Positions 46,600-55,161 of a stretch of 64,000 nt of DNA are shown in pieces (position 1 is the stretch's first letter; every line of letters begins with the position of its first letter). The notes beneath the pieces were generated by a model. It was not told where the DNA came from. It did no database searches and worked only from the letters and a program-made list of their open reading frames with translations. The position numbers and the translations under genes were made by a program. The stretch lies in assembly GCF_002266285.1 (NCBI RefSeq), contig NZ_NPMS01000004.1, positions 291,685-355,684 of the forward strand, read 5' to 3'. The stretch comes from Virgibacillus indicus (GTDB lineage Bacteria; Bacillota; Bacilli; Bacillales; Amphibacillaceae).

Positions 46600-46709
46600 C
46601 AGTCTTCATTCCCCCTTTCTGTGAAGAATGTTATAACCGCCCATACAACTAGCAACGGCATGGGCACAGCAAACCAAAATAAAGTCCAGCCAGTTATTGC
46701 ATGTTCCAT
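46599..46709 (-). CDS. Small membrane peptide coupled to the symporter
   Basis: A 36-codon frame (MEHAITGWTLFWFAVPMPLL...) starts after AATGGAGGAATTGAA and ends TGATG on the symporter ATG. It encodes one membrane helix (about 6-28) with a charged tail ending ERGNED. The strong ribosome site and the stop-start overlap speak for a translated gene. Short single-helix peptides beside SSS symporters are known as symporter small accessory proteins; whether this belongs to that group is my inference. Confidence 0.75.
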   Translation of the reverse strand: MEHAITGWTLFWFAVPMPLLVVWAVITFFTERGNED

Positions 46710-47095
46710 TTCAATTCCTCCATTCATTTTTAAGAATTGGTCACTTTGTTTCTTTGTCGTAACATTGTAACACAATAAACTGATTATTTCATTTAATGGG
46801 AAATTATTGCAAATTCCATTTTTCCCTTTAAAATATCCTCTTTATCACTATTACTCTCTAAGATTGGCATAATTACCCTGCACCAAACGTTTCAGAGCCT
46901 GTAGTAAATTGCCTGAAAATGTTTAGAAGTGTCTAATGAAAATATCTAATTACCCAGACCTTAAGACATCATTTTCCTGGAATATTCAACTTTTTTGATA
47001 CGTTTGAGCCATGGACTTAAACGATGAATACCTTTATTTTTAAACTATGAAAGCGATTTCATAATTTTATATTATTTTGTAGAAGGAGGAAATTT
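46710..47095. other. Intergenic region between the divergent putP and amiE operons
   Basis: About 385 bp, very AT-rich, must hold the promoters of both operons. A perfect cre site lies at 47048-47061 close to amiE; a TTTAAA and TAATTT pair flanks it at 17 bp. I see no RNA gene or repeat here. Confidence 0.5.
47048..47061 (+). promoter_or_regulatory. Perfect cre (CcpA) site before amiE-nagZ-namZ
   Basis: TGAAAGCGATTTCA fits TGWAANCGNTNWCA at every position and is a near-perfect palindrome. It lies 35 bp before the amiE start, so CcpA should repress the wall-hydrolase operon when glucose is present. Confidence 0.88.
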
Positions 47096-48799
47096 ATGCA
47101 CAAAAAAAGTATGTACATGTCACTAGCTATAATCGTCACATCCGGCATGGTTCTCGGGTCTGCAAATGCAATTCATGCCGATCAAAACATGCATAAGCCC
47201 ACGATTGAAAAGCAGGAGAAAAAGAATGTCCAAGAAAAACCGCATCCTAAATTTTCCTGGGGTACACCAGGGCCGACGTCACCTGTATTACACCCTGGAT
47301 CAGTCAGGGGTGCTGGCATGGTCGAACAGCCACTCACTGCAATCGATAATGTTATGGAATCGATGATTAACAATCATGTTATGCCAGGTGCAGTGACTTT
47401 TGTTGCTAGACGTGGCCATATTGTCCAGCATGAAGCTTATGGACATTCACTTTTGTATGAGGATGACGAAGGCAATGAGGTTGATCAGCCCATTTCCATG
47501 AGCAAAGATACCATTTTTGATCTTGCTTCCATCAGTAAAATCTTCACCTCCACCGCTGCAATGAAGTTATATGAACAAGACCTTTTCGAATTGGACGACC
47601 CTGTTGCAGATTATATTCCGGAATTTGCAGAGAATGGAAAAGAGGATGTTACCATTAGACAGCTGCTGACACACACATCCGGATTTACTGCCTGGATCCC
47701 GCTTTACACCATAGGCGACAGCCGTGAGGAACGACTTCAGCATGTATTTCAATATCCATTGGACAATCCACCAGGAACAACCTACACATATAGTGACCTG
47801 AACATGATCACACTAGGTGCATTAATAGAAAAATTATCGGGCAAACGACTTGATGAATTCGTCCGTGATACGATCACCGAGCCATTGAAAATGAAAGATA
47901 CGATGTACAACCCACCAGAATTCTTAAAGCACCGTATCGCGGCAACTGAATATCAGCCATGGACGGACAGAGGGCTGGTATGGGGTGAAGTCCATGATGA
48001 AAGTGCATGGTCACTGGATGGAGTCGCCGGACATGCAGGAGTATTTTCAACTGCAAATGATTTAGGTAAGCTTGCACATATGTTTATTAACGATGGGCGT
48101 TATGGGGGCAAACAGATTCTGGAGAAAGAAACTGTTGAATTATTGGTTGAAAATCAAATCCCAGAATTCCCAGGAAATGAACATGGGCTAGGCTGGGAGT
48201 TATCTCAAGGCTGGTACATGGGCCCATTAACTGAAGCATCATCAATTGGACATACAGGCTATACTGGAACATCACTCGTAATTAACCAAAATAACGATAC
48301 CATTGCCATTCTTTTAACAAACCGGGTCCACCCTGCCCGTGATACTGTTTCTACCAATCCTGCAAGAAGAGAATTTGCCAGACAAGTGGCTGATGCCATA
48401 CCAGTATCGATGCCTGCTGATAATGCGTGGTTTTCTGGATACGGGGATAATTTAGACCGGACATTGACATCTGAATTAGACCTGGATGAGAATGCTGTGC
48501 TTTCCTTTGACACATGGCACTTGATCGAGAACGGATGGGATTTCGGATTCGTCGAGGTTTCCAGTGACGGGGAAACTTGGACTTCTTTATTAAATCCATT
48601 GACCGGCAGCAGTGATGAATGGCAAGCGAAAACTGCCGAAGTTGCAGCTGATGCAAAATATATCCGTTTCCGTTATCAGACAGACGTCGCAACAAATAAT
48701 CGCGGATGGTATGTAGCAAACCCTGAGCTTGAAACTGCTTCAGGTGACAGTATAAACCTTGATTTGTCCAGTGAAGGGTGGACAGAAAGGAATTATTAA
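47096..48799 (+). CDS. amiE: Secreted serine amidase AmiE-like (N-acetylmuramyl-L-alanine amidase)
   Basis: AmiE cuts the peptide from MurNAc in wall fragments. The 567-residue protein has a signal peptide (about 1-29), a proline-rich linker, and a beta-lactamase-fold domain (about 75-440) with Ser145-x-x-Lys148 (SISK), the YSDLN motif and HTGYTG. A C-terminal domain of about 110 residues (DTWHLIENGWDFGFVEVSSDG) resembles the tail of immune inhibitor A-type proteases and is absent from B. subtilis AmiE. GAAGGAGG precedes the ATG. It leads the operon with nagZ and namZ, as in the B. subtilis ybb cluster. Confidence 0.88.
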   Translation: MHKKSMYMSLAIIVTSGMVLGSANAIHADQNMHKPTIEKQEKKNVQEKPHPKFSWGTPGPTSPVLHPGSVRGAGMVEQPLTAIDNVMESMINNHVMPGAVTFVARRGHIVQHEAYGHSLLYEDDEGNEVDQPISMSKDTIFDLASISKIFTSTAAMKLYEQDLFELDDPVADYIPEFAENGKEDVTIRQLLTHTSGFTAWIPLYTIGDSREERLQHVFQYPLDNPPGTTYTYSDLNMITLGALIEKLSGKRLDEFVRDTITEPLKMKDTMYNPPEFLKHRIAATEYQPWTDRGLVWGEVHDESAWSLDGVAGHAGVFSTANDLGKLAHMFINDGRYGGKQILEKETVELLVENQIPEFPGNEHGLGWELSQGWYMGPLTEASSIGHTGYTGTSLVINQNNDTIAILLTNRVHPARDTVSTNPARREFARQVADAIPVSMPADNAWFSGYGDNLDRTLTSELDLDENAVLSFDTWHLIENGWDFGFVEVSSDGETWTSLLNPLTGSSDEWQAKTAEVAADAKYIRFRYQTDVATNNRGWYVANPELETASGDSINLDLSSEGWTERNY

Positions 48800-48810
48800 G
48801 GAGGAGAAAC

Positions 48811-50886
48811 ATGAAAATCTTAAGGAATAGGTCATCTGTCATGCTAATGATAGCCCTGCTTTTCCTCAGTCCATTTACTATAGCGGGCAATACTATAAAT
48901 GCTGAGGAAAATACCAGCAAAGAAGATCTTATTATAATGCAAAATGCACCTGAGGCTTTAGTGGAAGTTAAAGATAATCAAATCAATTTAGATGCTTTGA
49001 ATATTTATGGGGATGGTCACTTCACATTAGTTTCCGATAATTTAACCTGGGAATCCAGAAACGAGAATGTTGCAACAGTTGATGAAGACGGGGCTGTGAC
49101 ATTCACAGGCCAAAACGGCCGCTCTTGGATCACTGTAACTAATGGTGAATTCTCAGACAGGATTGCTGTCCACCATAAACCACATGCAAAGTCAGTGATC
49201 AAACGCAATGGTAATCGCTATCAAATTGTGGATCAAGCCATTGAAAGAATGACTATCAATGAAAAAATCGGCCAAATGCTTATGCCGGATTTCCGTAATT
49301 GGAATGGAGAAAATGTAACGGAAATGCTGCCGGAGATTGAGCAGCTTGTAAAAGATTATCATCTTGGTGGTGTCATTTTATTCCGTGAAAATGTAGTCAC
49401 TACTGAGCAGACTGCAAAGTTAGTTGCTGACTATCAGGAAGCATCCGAAAAATATGGTTTGCTCATGACAATCGACCAAGAAGGCGGAATTGTCACCCGC
49501 TTGCAATCGGGAACTGATATGCCTGGAAATATGGCAGTTGGTGCAACACGTTCACCTGAAATCGCAGAAAATGTTGGACAGGCTATTGGAGAGGAACTGA
49601 ATGCTCTTGGTATTAATATGAATCTGGCCCCAGTTTTAGATGTTAATAATAATCCGGATAATCCTGTTATCGGTGTCCGTTCATTTGGTGAATCACCTGA
49701 ACTTGTTGCTGACCTAGGAATAGCCTATACAGAAGGTCTGCAAAATACTGGTGTTGCTGCAACCGCAAAACACTTTCCAGGACATGGAGATACTGCAGTT
49801 GATTCACACCTTGGTCTGCCTGAAGTTCCACATGATAAAGAGCGTTTGCTCGAAGTTGAACTGTATCCATTCCAGAAAGCAATGGAAGCAGGAATTGATG
49901 CAATTATGACTGCACATGTCACTTTCCCGAAAATTGATGACACAAAAGTGATTTCCAAGAAGGATGGAACTGAAATTTCTCTTCCGGCTACACTTTCTCA
50001 TAAAGTGCTGACTGAACTGATGCGCGAGGAGATGGGATATGATGGCCTGATCATCACAGATGCATTGAACATGAATGCTATCACGGATCATTTTGGTTCA
50101 GTTGATGCGGTTATTCGCGCAGTAAATGCTGGTACAGATATTGTTTTGATGCCAGTTGGCCTGGAAGAAGTTGCAGATGGACTTCTTGAAGCAGTTGAAA
50201 CAGGTGAAATTACAGAAGAAAGAATTGAAGCTTCAGTTGAAAGAATTTTAACATTAAAAATTAAACGAGGTGTTATTAAATCTGAGAACACACCTCCTGT
50301 AGAAGAAATTGTAGAAAATGCTGAAGAAGTTGTTGGATCCGAAGCACATAAACAAGTGGAAAAAGAAGCCGCTGAAAGATCCATTACTCTTGTTAAAAAT
50401 GACAACGCTCTTCCTTTTAATTTTACTGAAGAAGAGAAGATTGTCATTGTTGGGAATACGTATAGCAGCAGTTTGTATGACGCAGTTAGTGCCTATCACG
50501 AAAACACGGATTTACTGGTTGCATCAAGCCCATTAAATGATGACCAGTTGGCACAGCTTGAGGATGCAAGTACAGTAGTTGTTGGTACGTACACATTTAA
50601 TGTAAGTGGACGATCTCCTGATAGCGCTCAAATGCAGATGGTTAATCAAGTTATTGAACATGTTGAAGCACCAGTAGTGGGAGTAGGGATTCGCAACCCA
50701 TATGACATTATGGCATTCCCTGAAATCGACGGTTATCTGGCACAATATGGATTTAGAGATGCAAGTTTTAAAGCAACCGCAGCAACACTATTCGGTGAAA
50801 ACAATCCATCGGGACTGCTGCCAGTAACTATTCCTGATCAAAATGGAGATGTGTTATTTGAATACGGCTTTGGACTTTCCTACTAA
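48811..50886 (+). CDS. nagZ: Exo-beta-N-acetylglucosaminidase NagZ (GH3), secreted
   Basis: NagZ removes terminal GlcNAc from muropeptides or glycan ends. The 691-residue protein starts after AAGGAGGAG, has a signal peptide (about 1-31), a Big2-like domain (about 45-122, with WESRNENVATVDEDGAVTF), the GH3 barrel with the His-Asp dyad of KHFPGHGDTAVDSH (320-333) and nucleophile Asp417 in IITDALNMNAI, and a C-terminal sandwich domain. The two-domain GH3 form is as in B. subtilis YbbD; the Big2-like head suggests binding to the cell surface. Confidence 0.94.
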   Translation: MKILRNRSSVMLMIALLFLSPFTIAGNTINAEENTSKEDLIIMQNAPEALVEVKDNQINLDALNIYGDGHFTLVSDNLTWESRNENVATVDEDGAVTFTGQNGRSWITVTNGEFSDRIAVHHKPHAKSVIKRNGNRYQIVDQAIERMTINEKIGQMLMPDFRNWNGENVTEMLPEIEQLVKDYHLGGVILFRENVVTTEQTAKLVADYQEASEKYGLLMTIDQEGGIVTRLQSGTDMPGNMAVGATRSPEIAENVGQAIGEELNALGINMNLAPVLDVNNNPDNPVIGVRSFGESPELVADLGIAYTEGLQNTGVAATAKHFPGHGDTAVDSHLGLPEVPHDKERLLEVELYPFQKAMEAGIDAIMTAHVTFPKIDDTKVISKKDGTEISLPATLSHKVLTELMREEMGYDGLIITDALNMNAITDHFGSVDAVIRAVNAGTDIVLMPVGLEEVADGLLEAVETGEITEERIEASVERILTLKIKRGVIKSENTPPVEEIVENAEEVVGSEAHKQVEKEAAERSITLVKNDNALPFNFTEEEKIVIVGNTYSSSLYDAVSAYHENTDLLVASSPLNDDQLAQLEDASTVVVGTYTFNVSGRSPDSAQMQMVNQVIEHVEAPVVGVGIRNPYDIMAFPEIDGYLAQYGFRDASFKATAATLFGENNPSGLLPVTIPDQNGDVLFEYGFGLSY

Positions 50887-50906
50887 AAATAAGGAGTGTA
50901 TGTCTA

Positions 50907-52172
50907 ATGAAAAAACCACTGATGATGCTGTTGACAGTTGTATTGGTACTCGGCTCCCTTACTGCAGTTTTTGCAGATAAGGGAGAAAATAACGGAAAAG
51001 GAAAAGGGAAGAAAAAAGAATTTCAGCTTGGTGTGGAAGTTTTATTGGATGAAAATAAAGAACTTATTGAAGGAAAAAGAGTAGGATTGATCACCAACCC
51101 TACTGGTGTTGATCAGGAATTAAACAGCATAGTAGATTTATTGCACAATGACCCTGATGTGGAATTAACAGCATTGTATGGCCCAGAACATGGCGTCCGT
51201 GGAGATGCTCAGGCTGGAGAATATGTTGAATATTATATTGATGAAACTACCGGACTACCGGTATACAGTTTATATGGACAGACTAGAAAACCAACACCAG
51301 AAATGCTTGAGAATGTCGATGTGCTTCTATTCGATATCCAGGATGTAGGAACCCGTTTTTACACATATATTTATACGATGGCATATGCAATGGAAGCAGC
51401 ACAGGAAAACGGCAAAGAGTTTATCGTGCTGGACCGTCCGAATCCATTAGGAGGCCAAAAGGTTCAGGGGCCGGTACTTGATCCAGACTATGCTTCATTC
51501 GTCGGAAATTATCCGATTCCGCTGCGACATGGAATGACTGTTGGTGAACTCGCAAGATTATTCAACGAGGAATTCGGTATCGGTGCAGATCTGACAGTTG
51601 TTGAAATGAATGGCTGGAAGCGGAATATGTATTATGATGACACGCCTTTAGAGTTTGTTATGCCTTCACCGAACATGCCTACACTTGATACTGCGTTAGT
51701 GTATCCAGGGGCAGCACTGATAGAAGGAACAAATGTATCAGAAGGTCGTGGAACAACGAAGCCTTTTGAATTGATAGCAGCACCATTTGTGGACAGCACT
51801 GAATTTGCTCAAGCGTTAAAAGATCTTGGATTGCCTGGTGTTAAATTCCGTGCAGCGTCTTTTACACCATCTTTTTCAAAACATGCTGGAACATTGAGTC
51901 ATGGCGTGCAGATCCATGTCACGAACAAAAAGGCCTTTAAACCAATCGAAACAGGACTTCATATTGTGAAAACCCTTCATGATATGTACCCGGAGGATTT
52001 CGAATTCCGTGCTGAAAACAGTCAGGGAGTTTCCTTCTTTGACAATCTCATTGGAAACGGCTGGGTTCGTGAAGCTATTGAAAATGGAGATTCTGTAAAA
52101 GAGATGAAGAAGCAGTGGCATCATGAATTGAAAGACTTTGAAAAAGTGCGCAGAGGATATTTAATTTATTAG
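50907..52172 (+). CDS. namZ: Exo-beta-N-acetylmuramidase NamZ (DUF1343/GH171), secreted
   Basis: NamZ releases terminal MurNAc from peptide-free glycan chains. The 421-residue protein has a signal peptide (about 1-23), a basic linker, and the DUF1343 domain with RVGLITNPTGVD, LYGPEHGVRGDAQAG, LYGQTRKPT, DIQDVGTRFYTYI and NVSEGRGTTKPFE. Together with NagZ it can strip glycan strands one sugar at a time. It ends the operon; a T-tailed hairpin follows at 52323-52364. Confidence 0.95.
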   Translation: MKKPLMMLLTVVLVLGSLTAVFADKGENNGKGKGKKKEFQLGVEVLLDENKELIEGKRVGLITNPTGVDQELNSIVDLLHNDPDVELTALYGPEHGVRGDAQAGEYVEYYIDETTGLPVYSLYGQTRKPTPEMLENVDVLLFDIQDVGTRFYTYIYTMAYAMEAAQENGKEFIVLDRPNPLGGQKVQGPVLDPDYASFVGNYPIPLRHGMTVGELARLFNEEFGIGADLTVVEMNGWKRNMYYDDTPLEFVMPSPNMPTLDTALVYPGAALIEGTNVSEGRGTTKPFELIAAPFVDSTEFAQALKDLGLPGVKFRAASFTPSFSKHAGTLSHGVQIHVTNKKAFKPIETGLHIVKTLHDMYPEDFEFRAENSQGVSFFDNLIGNGWVREAIENGDSVKEMKKQWHHELKDFEKVRRGYLIY

Positions 52173-52214
52173 TACGTGTTTGCTTGAATAAGCAATCATA
52201 TATATACTATACTA

Positions 52215-52364
52215 TAATTAGTATATACTAAAAATACCGAGTGGATCAGAACCACCCGGCAGTAGCAACTACAAACCGCATAAAGAGCGGTTGACCTAAT
52301 GAAAATGGTGCGGAACAGAAGAAGTAACCGACTTATCCACTGGTCATGGGGCGGTTACTTTTTT
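52215..52364 (+). ncRNA. Possible orphan antitoxin-like RNA
   Basis: A promoter-like TTGCTT (52180-52185), 17 bp, TATACT (52203-52208) is followed by about 150 bp with several hairpins (for example ACCGCATAAAGAGCGGT) and the terminator AGTAACCG...CGGTTACTTTTTT (52323-52364). The layout resembles the RNA at 39097-39231. The hairpin also serves as the namZ operon terminator, so part of this may be only a 3' untranslated region. Confidence 0.4.
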
Positions 52365-52402
52365 CTGTATAGAAAGACAACGGTAGCTACAATTGGTATC
52401 AA
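52355..52402 (-). pseudogene. Possible remnant of a holin-like toxin
   Basis: Facing the putative RNA, the minus strand reads MIPIVATVVFLYRKK and a stop that lies inside the terminator hairpin, just as intact Hol-Tox genes do (a KK end followed by TAA). No N-terminal half or ribosome site is found upstream; an in-frame stop lies a few codons before. It is read as a decayed toxin gene. Confidence 0.35.
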
Positions 52403-52609
52403 GATAGCTATTATTTATCGTACTGTGGTAAGGGATGTCTGCTGCGGATTTAGCACTGGATCTGGACGTGGCTGGTAATGTCCAAGAATTAATTGCTGCC
52501 GAATTTTATATTTTATTACTTGATAAAAAATGGCGATAAGCCCGTTTTTATAATATCATTGATACACTTTAAAAACTGCACAACTATACTTAATTACAAC
52601 AGCTTCACT

Positions 52610-53173
52610 TTACAAAAATAACTTCTCTATATCCACTTCAAATCCATCTAAAACTCCCGATTTCACAATACCTTTATCCCTTGAAACGTCTTTTTGATGA
52701 TAGCTTCCCTCTTGGTCCAGAATATATATTTGAATTGTATTTAATAATGGGTTCACAATCCAATATTCATGTACTCCATACTGCATATACAGATTTAACT
52801 TAGTCACTAGATCATGGGACTGATTCGATGGACTGATAATCTCTAAAATCATAGTAGGTGCACCATTATATTGGTTACTTCCCAGACCTTCTTTATCACA
52901 AATTACAGAAAGGTCCGGGATAACAACCTTTTTATCGTCAATGTTATCCTTACTTAATTCCACATCAAATGGAGCGTGGAAAACTTCACAGTCTTTTTCT
53001 TCCAAAAAGTTAAAAAGCTTTGCATGTAAACGCCCTGAAATCCGTTGATGGATTGTTGATGGTGATGGAGACATATAAACAATCCCATCAATGAATTCCA
53101 TTAATTGTTCGGACTCTTCCCTCATTTTATAGAATTCATCCAATGTTGCTTTTGTTTCTTTTGGTAAGCTCAT
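52610..53173 (-). CDS. Uma2 family putative endonuclease (DUF820)
   Basis: The 187-residue protein has the PD-(D/E)xK nuclease core of the Uma2 family: IVYMSPSPSTIHQRI near 30-44, VVIPDLSVICD near 82-92 and MILEIISPSNQSHD near 107-120. Uma2 proteins are numerous in cyanobacteria and some Gram-positives and may come from transposons; the biological role is unknown. It stands alone between the two halves of the MurNAc locus. Confidence 0.85.
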   Translation of the reverse strand: MSLPKETKATLDEFYKMREESEQLMEFIDGIVYMSPSPSTIHQRISGRLHAKLFNFLEEKDCEVFHAPFDVELSKDNIDDKKVVIPDLSVICDKEGLGSNQYNGAPTMILEIISPSNQSHDLVTKLNLYMQYGVHEYWIVNPLLNTIQIYILDQEGSYHQKDVSRDKGIVKSGVLDGFEVDIEKLFL

Positions 53174-53276
53174 ATGCGCATAAATCCCCTTTCATCTCAA
53201 GAGATTCTTTTACTATTCCATTATACTATTTATAGTTACCATAAGAACAGCATTTCAACTTTGAAAAAGCAGATAA

Positions 53277-53309
53277 ATAAAAGCTGCATCAGTATTATGA
53301 TGCAGCTTC
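53277..53309 (-). terminator. Terminator of the murQ-ABC transporter operon
   Basis: AAGCTGCATCA and TGATGCAGCTT form a stem, followed by TTTATTTATC on the minus strand. It lies 17 bp after the last permease gene. Confidence 0.85.
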
Positions 53310-53325
53310 CGATTCATCATTATTC

Positions 53326-54168
53326 CTACCCCTTAATCGCCCCTTCTGTCATCCCTTTCGCAATCCTCTGCTGGAAAATTGCATAAAGAATAATCACCGG
53401 AACAATTGCGATGACAAGACTTGCGAATAATGTCCCCCAGGCATTTGTATACTGCGCCTCACTGCTGATATAGTCAATTGCCAAAGCCAACGTATAATTT
53501 CCTTCCGTTTGCAGGAAGATCAATGCCATAAAATACTCATTCCAGAACTGAATGGCATTCATGATTGTAACTGTGATAATACCGGACATGCTCAATGGAG
53601 TGATGATTTTCCACAATATGCGATATGGAGACATTCCATCCATTGAAGCTGATTCCTCCAATGATTTCGGAATCGTACTCATAAAACTTGTCAATACGAA
53701 TATCGTAAACGGCAGCTGGCTCACTGCATAAACAATTGCCAGTCCAAAAATATTATCAAGCAAACCAAAATCCATTAATAGGAAGAATAGCGGTATCCAC
53801 CCCAGTACCATTGGAATCATCATGGCAGACACATATAATGTAAATAGAAATTTGCTCCCTTTGAAATTAATCCGTTCAATTGCATATGCTGTCGGTATTG
53901 CAAGTACCAATGTTAAAGCAGCACCTACGACAGTAACAATTAAACTATTAAATACACTCGTATCAATATTATAATTCGTCCATGCATCAGCGAAATTTTG
54001 CCAATTGAATGTTTCCGGTAAGCCCCAGGGATTCCTGTAAATTTCAGCATTTGATTTAAATGAGCCTAGGAACATCCAGAAAATCGGATAAAGTACTGCA
54101 ATAGACCATAAGATCAGCGGTATCCGGATTCCTGTTCTTCCTAAAATCTGACCGACACTCTTTTTCAT
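53326..54168 (-). CDS. Sugar ABC transporter permease (MalG type)
   Basis: The 280-residue membrane protein has six hydrophobic segments and the EAA loop EESASMDGMSPYRILWKIITPLS (about 189-211) that docks the ATPase. It ends AKGMTEGAIKG, as usual for CUT1 permeases. It starts 20 bp after the partner permease. The operon has no ATPase gene, so a shared MsmX-type ATPase encoded elsewhere is needed. Confidence 0.92.
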   Translation of the reverse strand: MKKSVGQILGRTGIRIPLILWSIAVLYPIFWMFLGSFKSNAEIYRNPWGLPETFNWQNFADAWTNYNIDTSVFNSLIVTVVGAALTLVLAIPTAYAIERINFKGSKFLFTLYVSAMMIPMVLGWIPLFFLLMDFGLLDNIFGLAIVYAVSQLPFTIFVLTSFMSTIPKSLEESASMDGMSPYRILWKIITPLSMSGIITVTIMNAIQFWNEYFMALIFLQTEGNYTLALAIDYISSEAQYTNAWGTLFASLVIAIVPVIILYAIFQQRIAKGMTEGAIKG

Positions 54169-54188
54169 GTTAATCCCACCTCCAGAAA

Positions 54189-55082
54189 CTAGTATTCTAC
54201 TTTATCTCTTCGCATCAGAAATTGCAGTATCAGTACGGTAATTAATGAAAGAACCAGAATCATTACGCCGATTGTCGCACCATAGCCAAAGTTAAACTGG
54301 ACGAATGCCTGCTGATACAGGTAAGAACCCATAACATGTGTTGAGTTATTCGGTCCCCCGCCTGTCATTACCTGTACAATGATAAAAGAACCATTTAATG
54401 TCGTAATCACAATATAAAGAATGGAAATTTTTATTTGCGGCCATATAAGCGGCAAAGTCACCTTCCAGAACTGCTGCCATTCATTTGCACCATCAATTTC
54501 AGCCGCTTCATAATAGCTTTTCGAAACATTGGCAATACCACCCATCAGCATCAGCATAAATAATCCAATACCTGCCCAGATGGATGGAAGCACAAGACTC
54601 GGCAATGCCCAGGTTTCACTTCCCAGCCATGGCCTTGCCAAAGATTCAAGTCCTAGAAACTCAAGGCCAGAATTAACAAGCCCCATGCTCGGATTATAAA
54701 TAAATGTCCAAAGTATCCCGATTACTACGACTGACATGATATTTGGAAAGAAAAACACAATCCGGTAGAATGGCGCTTCTTTAATTTTCAATTGCGTCAA
54801 TGCAACTGCAATAAACAATGCCATAATCATAATCCCTATAACCTTTGTGGCCACCAAGAAATAATCATGGATAATCGTATCGGGGATAATCGCATCATTG
54901 ATCAGTTTTATGTAGTTGTCCAGTCCAATAAACTCTTTATTTTGCGCGGATCCTGACCAGTCAAAAAATGAATAATACAAGCCACTAAACAAAGGATAAA
55001 GCGTAAAAATAGCAAACATGATAAAAGTAGGAACTAAACAAAATGCCAGAAACATATATTTTTGTTTTTTAGACTGTACCAT
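54189..55082 (-). CDS. Sugar ABC transporter permease (MalF type)
   Basis: The 297-residue protein has six membrane segments, FTLYPLFSGLYYSFFDW near the N-terminus and the EAA loop YYEAAEIDGANEWQQFWKVTLPLI (about 188-211). It pairs with the MalG-type permease next to it to form the channel of a CUT1 importer. Position behind murQ and the binding protein implies that amino sugars from the cell wall are carried. Confidence 0.93.
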   Translation of the reverse strand: MVQSKKQKYMFLAFCLVPTFIMFAIFTLYPLFSGLYYSFFDWSGSAQNKEFIGLDNYIKLINDAIIPDTIIHDYFLVATKVIGIMIMALFIAVALTQLKIKEAPFYRIVFFFPNIMSVVVIGILWTFIYNPSMGLVNSGLEFLGLESLARPWLGSETWALPSLVLPSIWAGIGLFMLMLMGGIANVSKSYYEAAEIDGANEWQQFWKVTLPLIWPQIKISILYIVITTLNGSFIIVQVMTGGGPNNSTHVMGSYLYQQAFVQFNFGYGATIGVMILVLSLITVLILQFLMRRDKVEY

Positions 55083-55161
55083 TCAATCACTCTCTTCTAA
55101 AAAGAAATAATAGTATGGAATATAGAGGTAATCCCTATATTCCATACTGACCATTATTTAT

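Noticed and set aside
52435..52539. Plus-strand frame of 34 codons starting MSAADLALDLDVAG
   Set aside because: A weak AGGG precedes the ATG, but there is no known family, no operon and no terminator; it may be a fragment of a lost gene.
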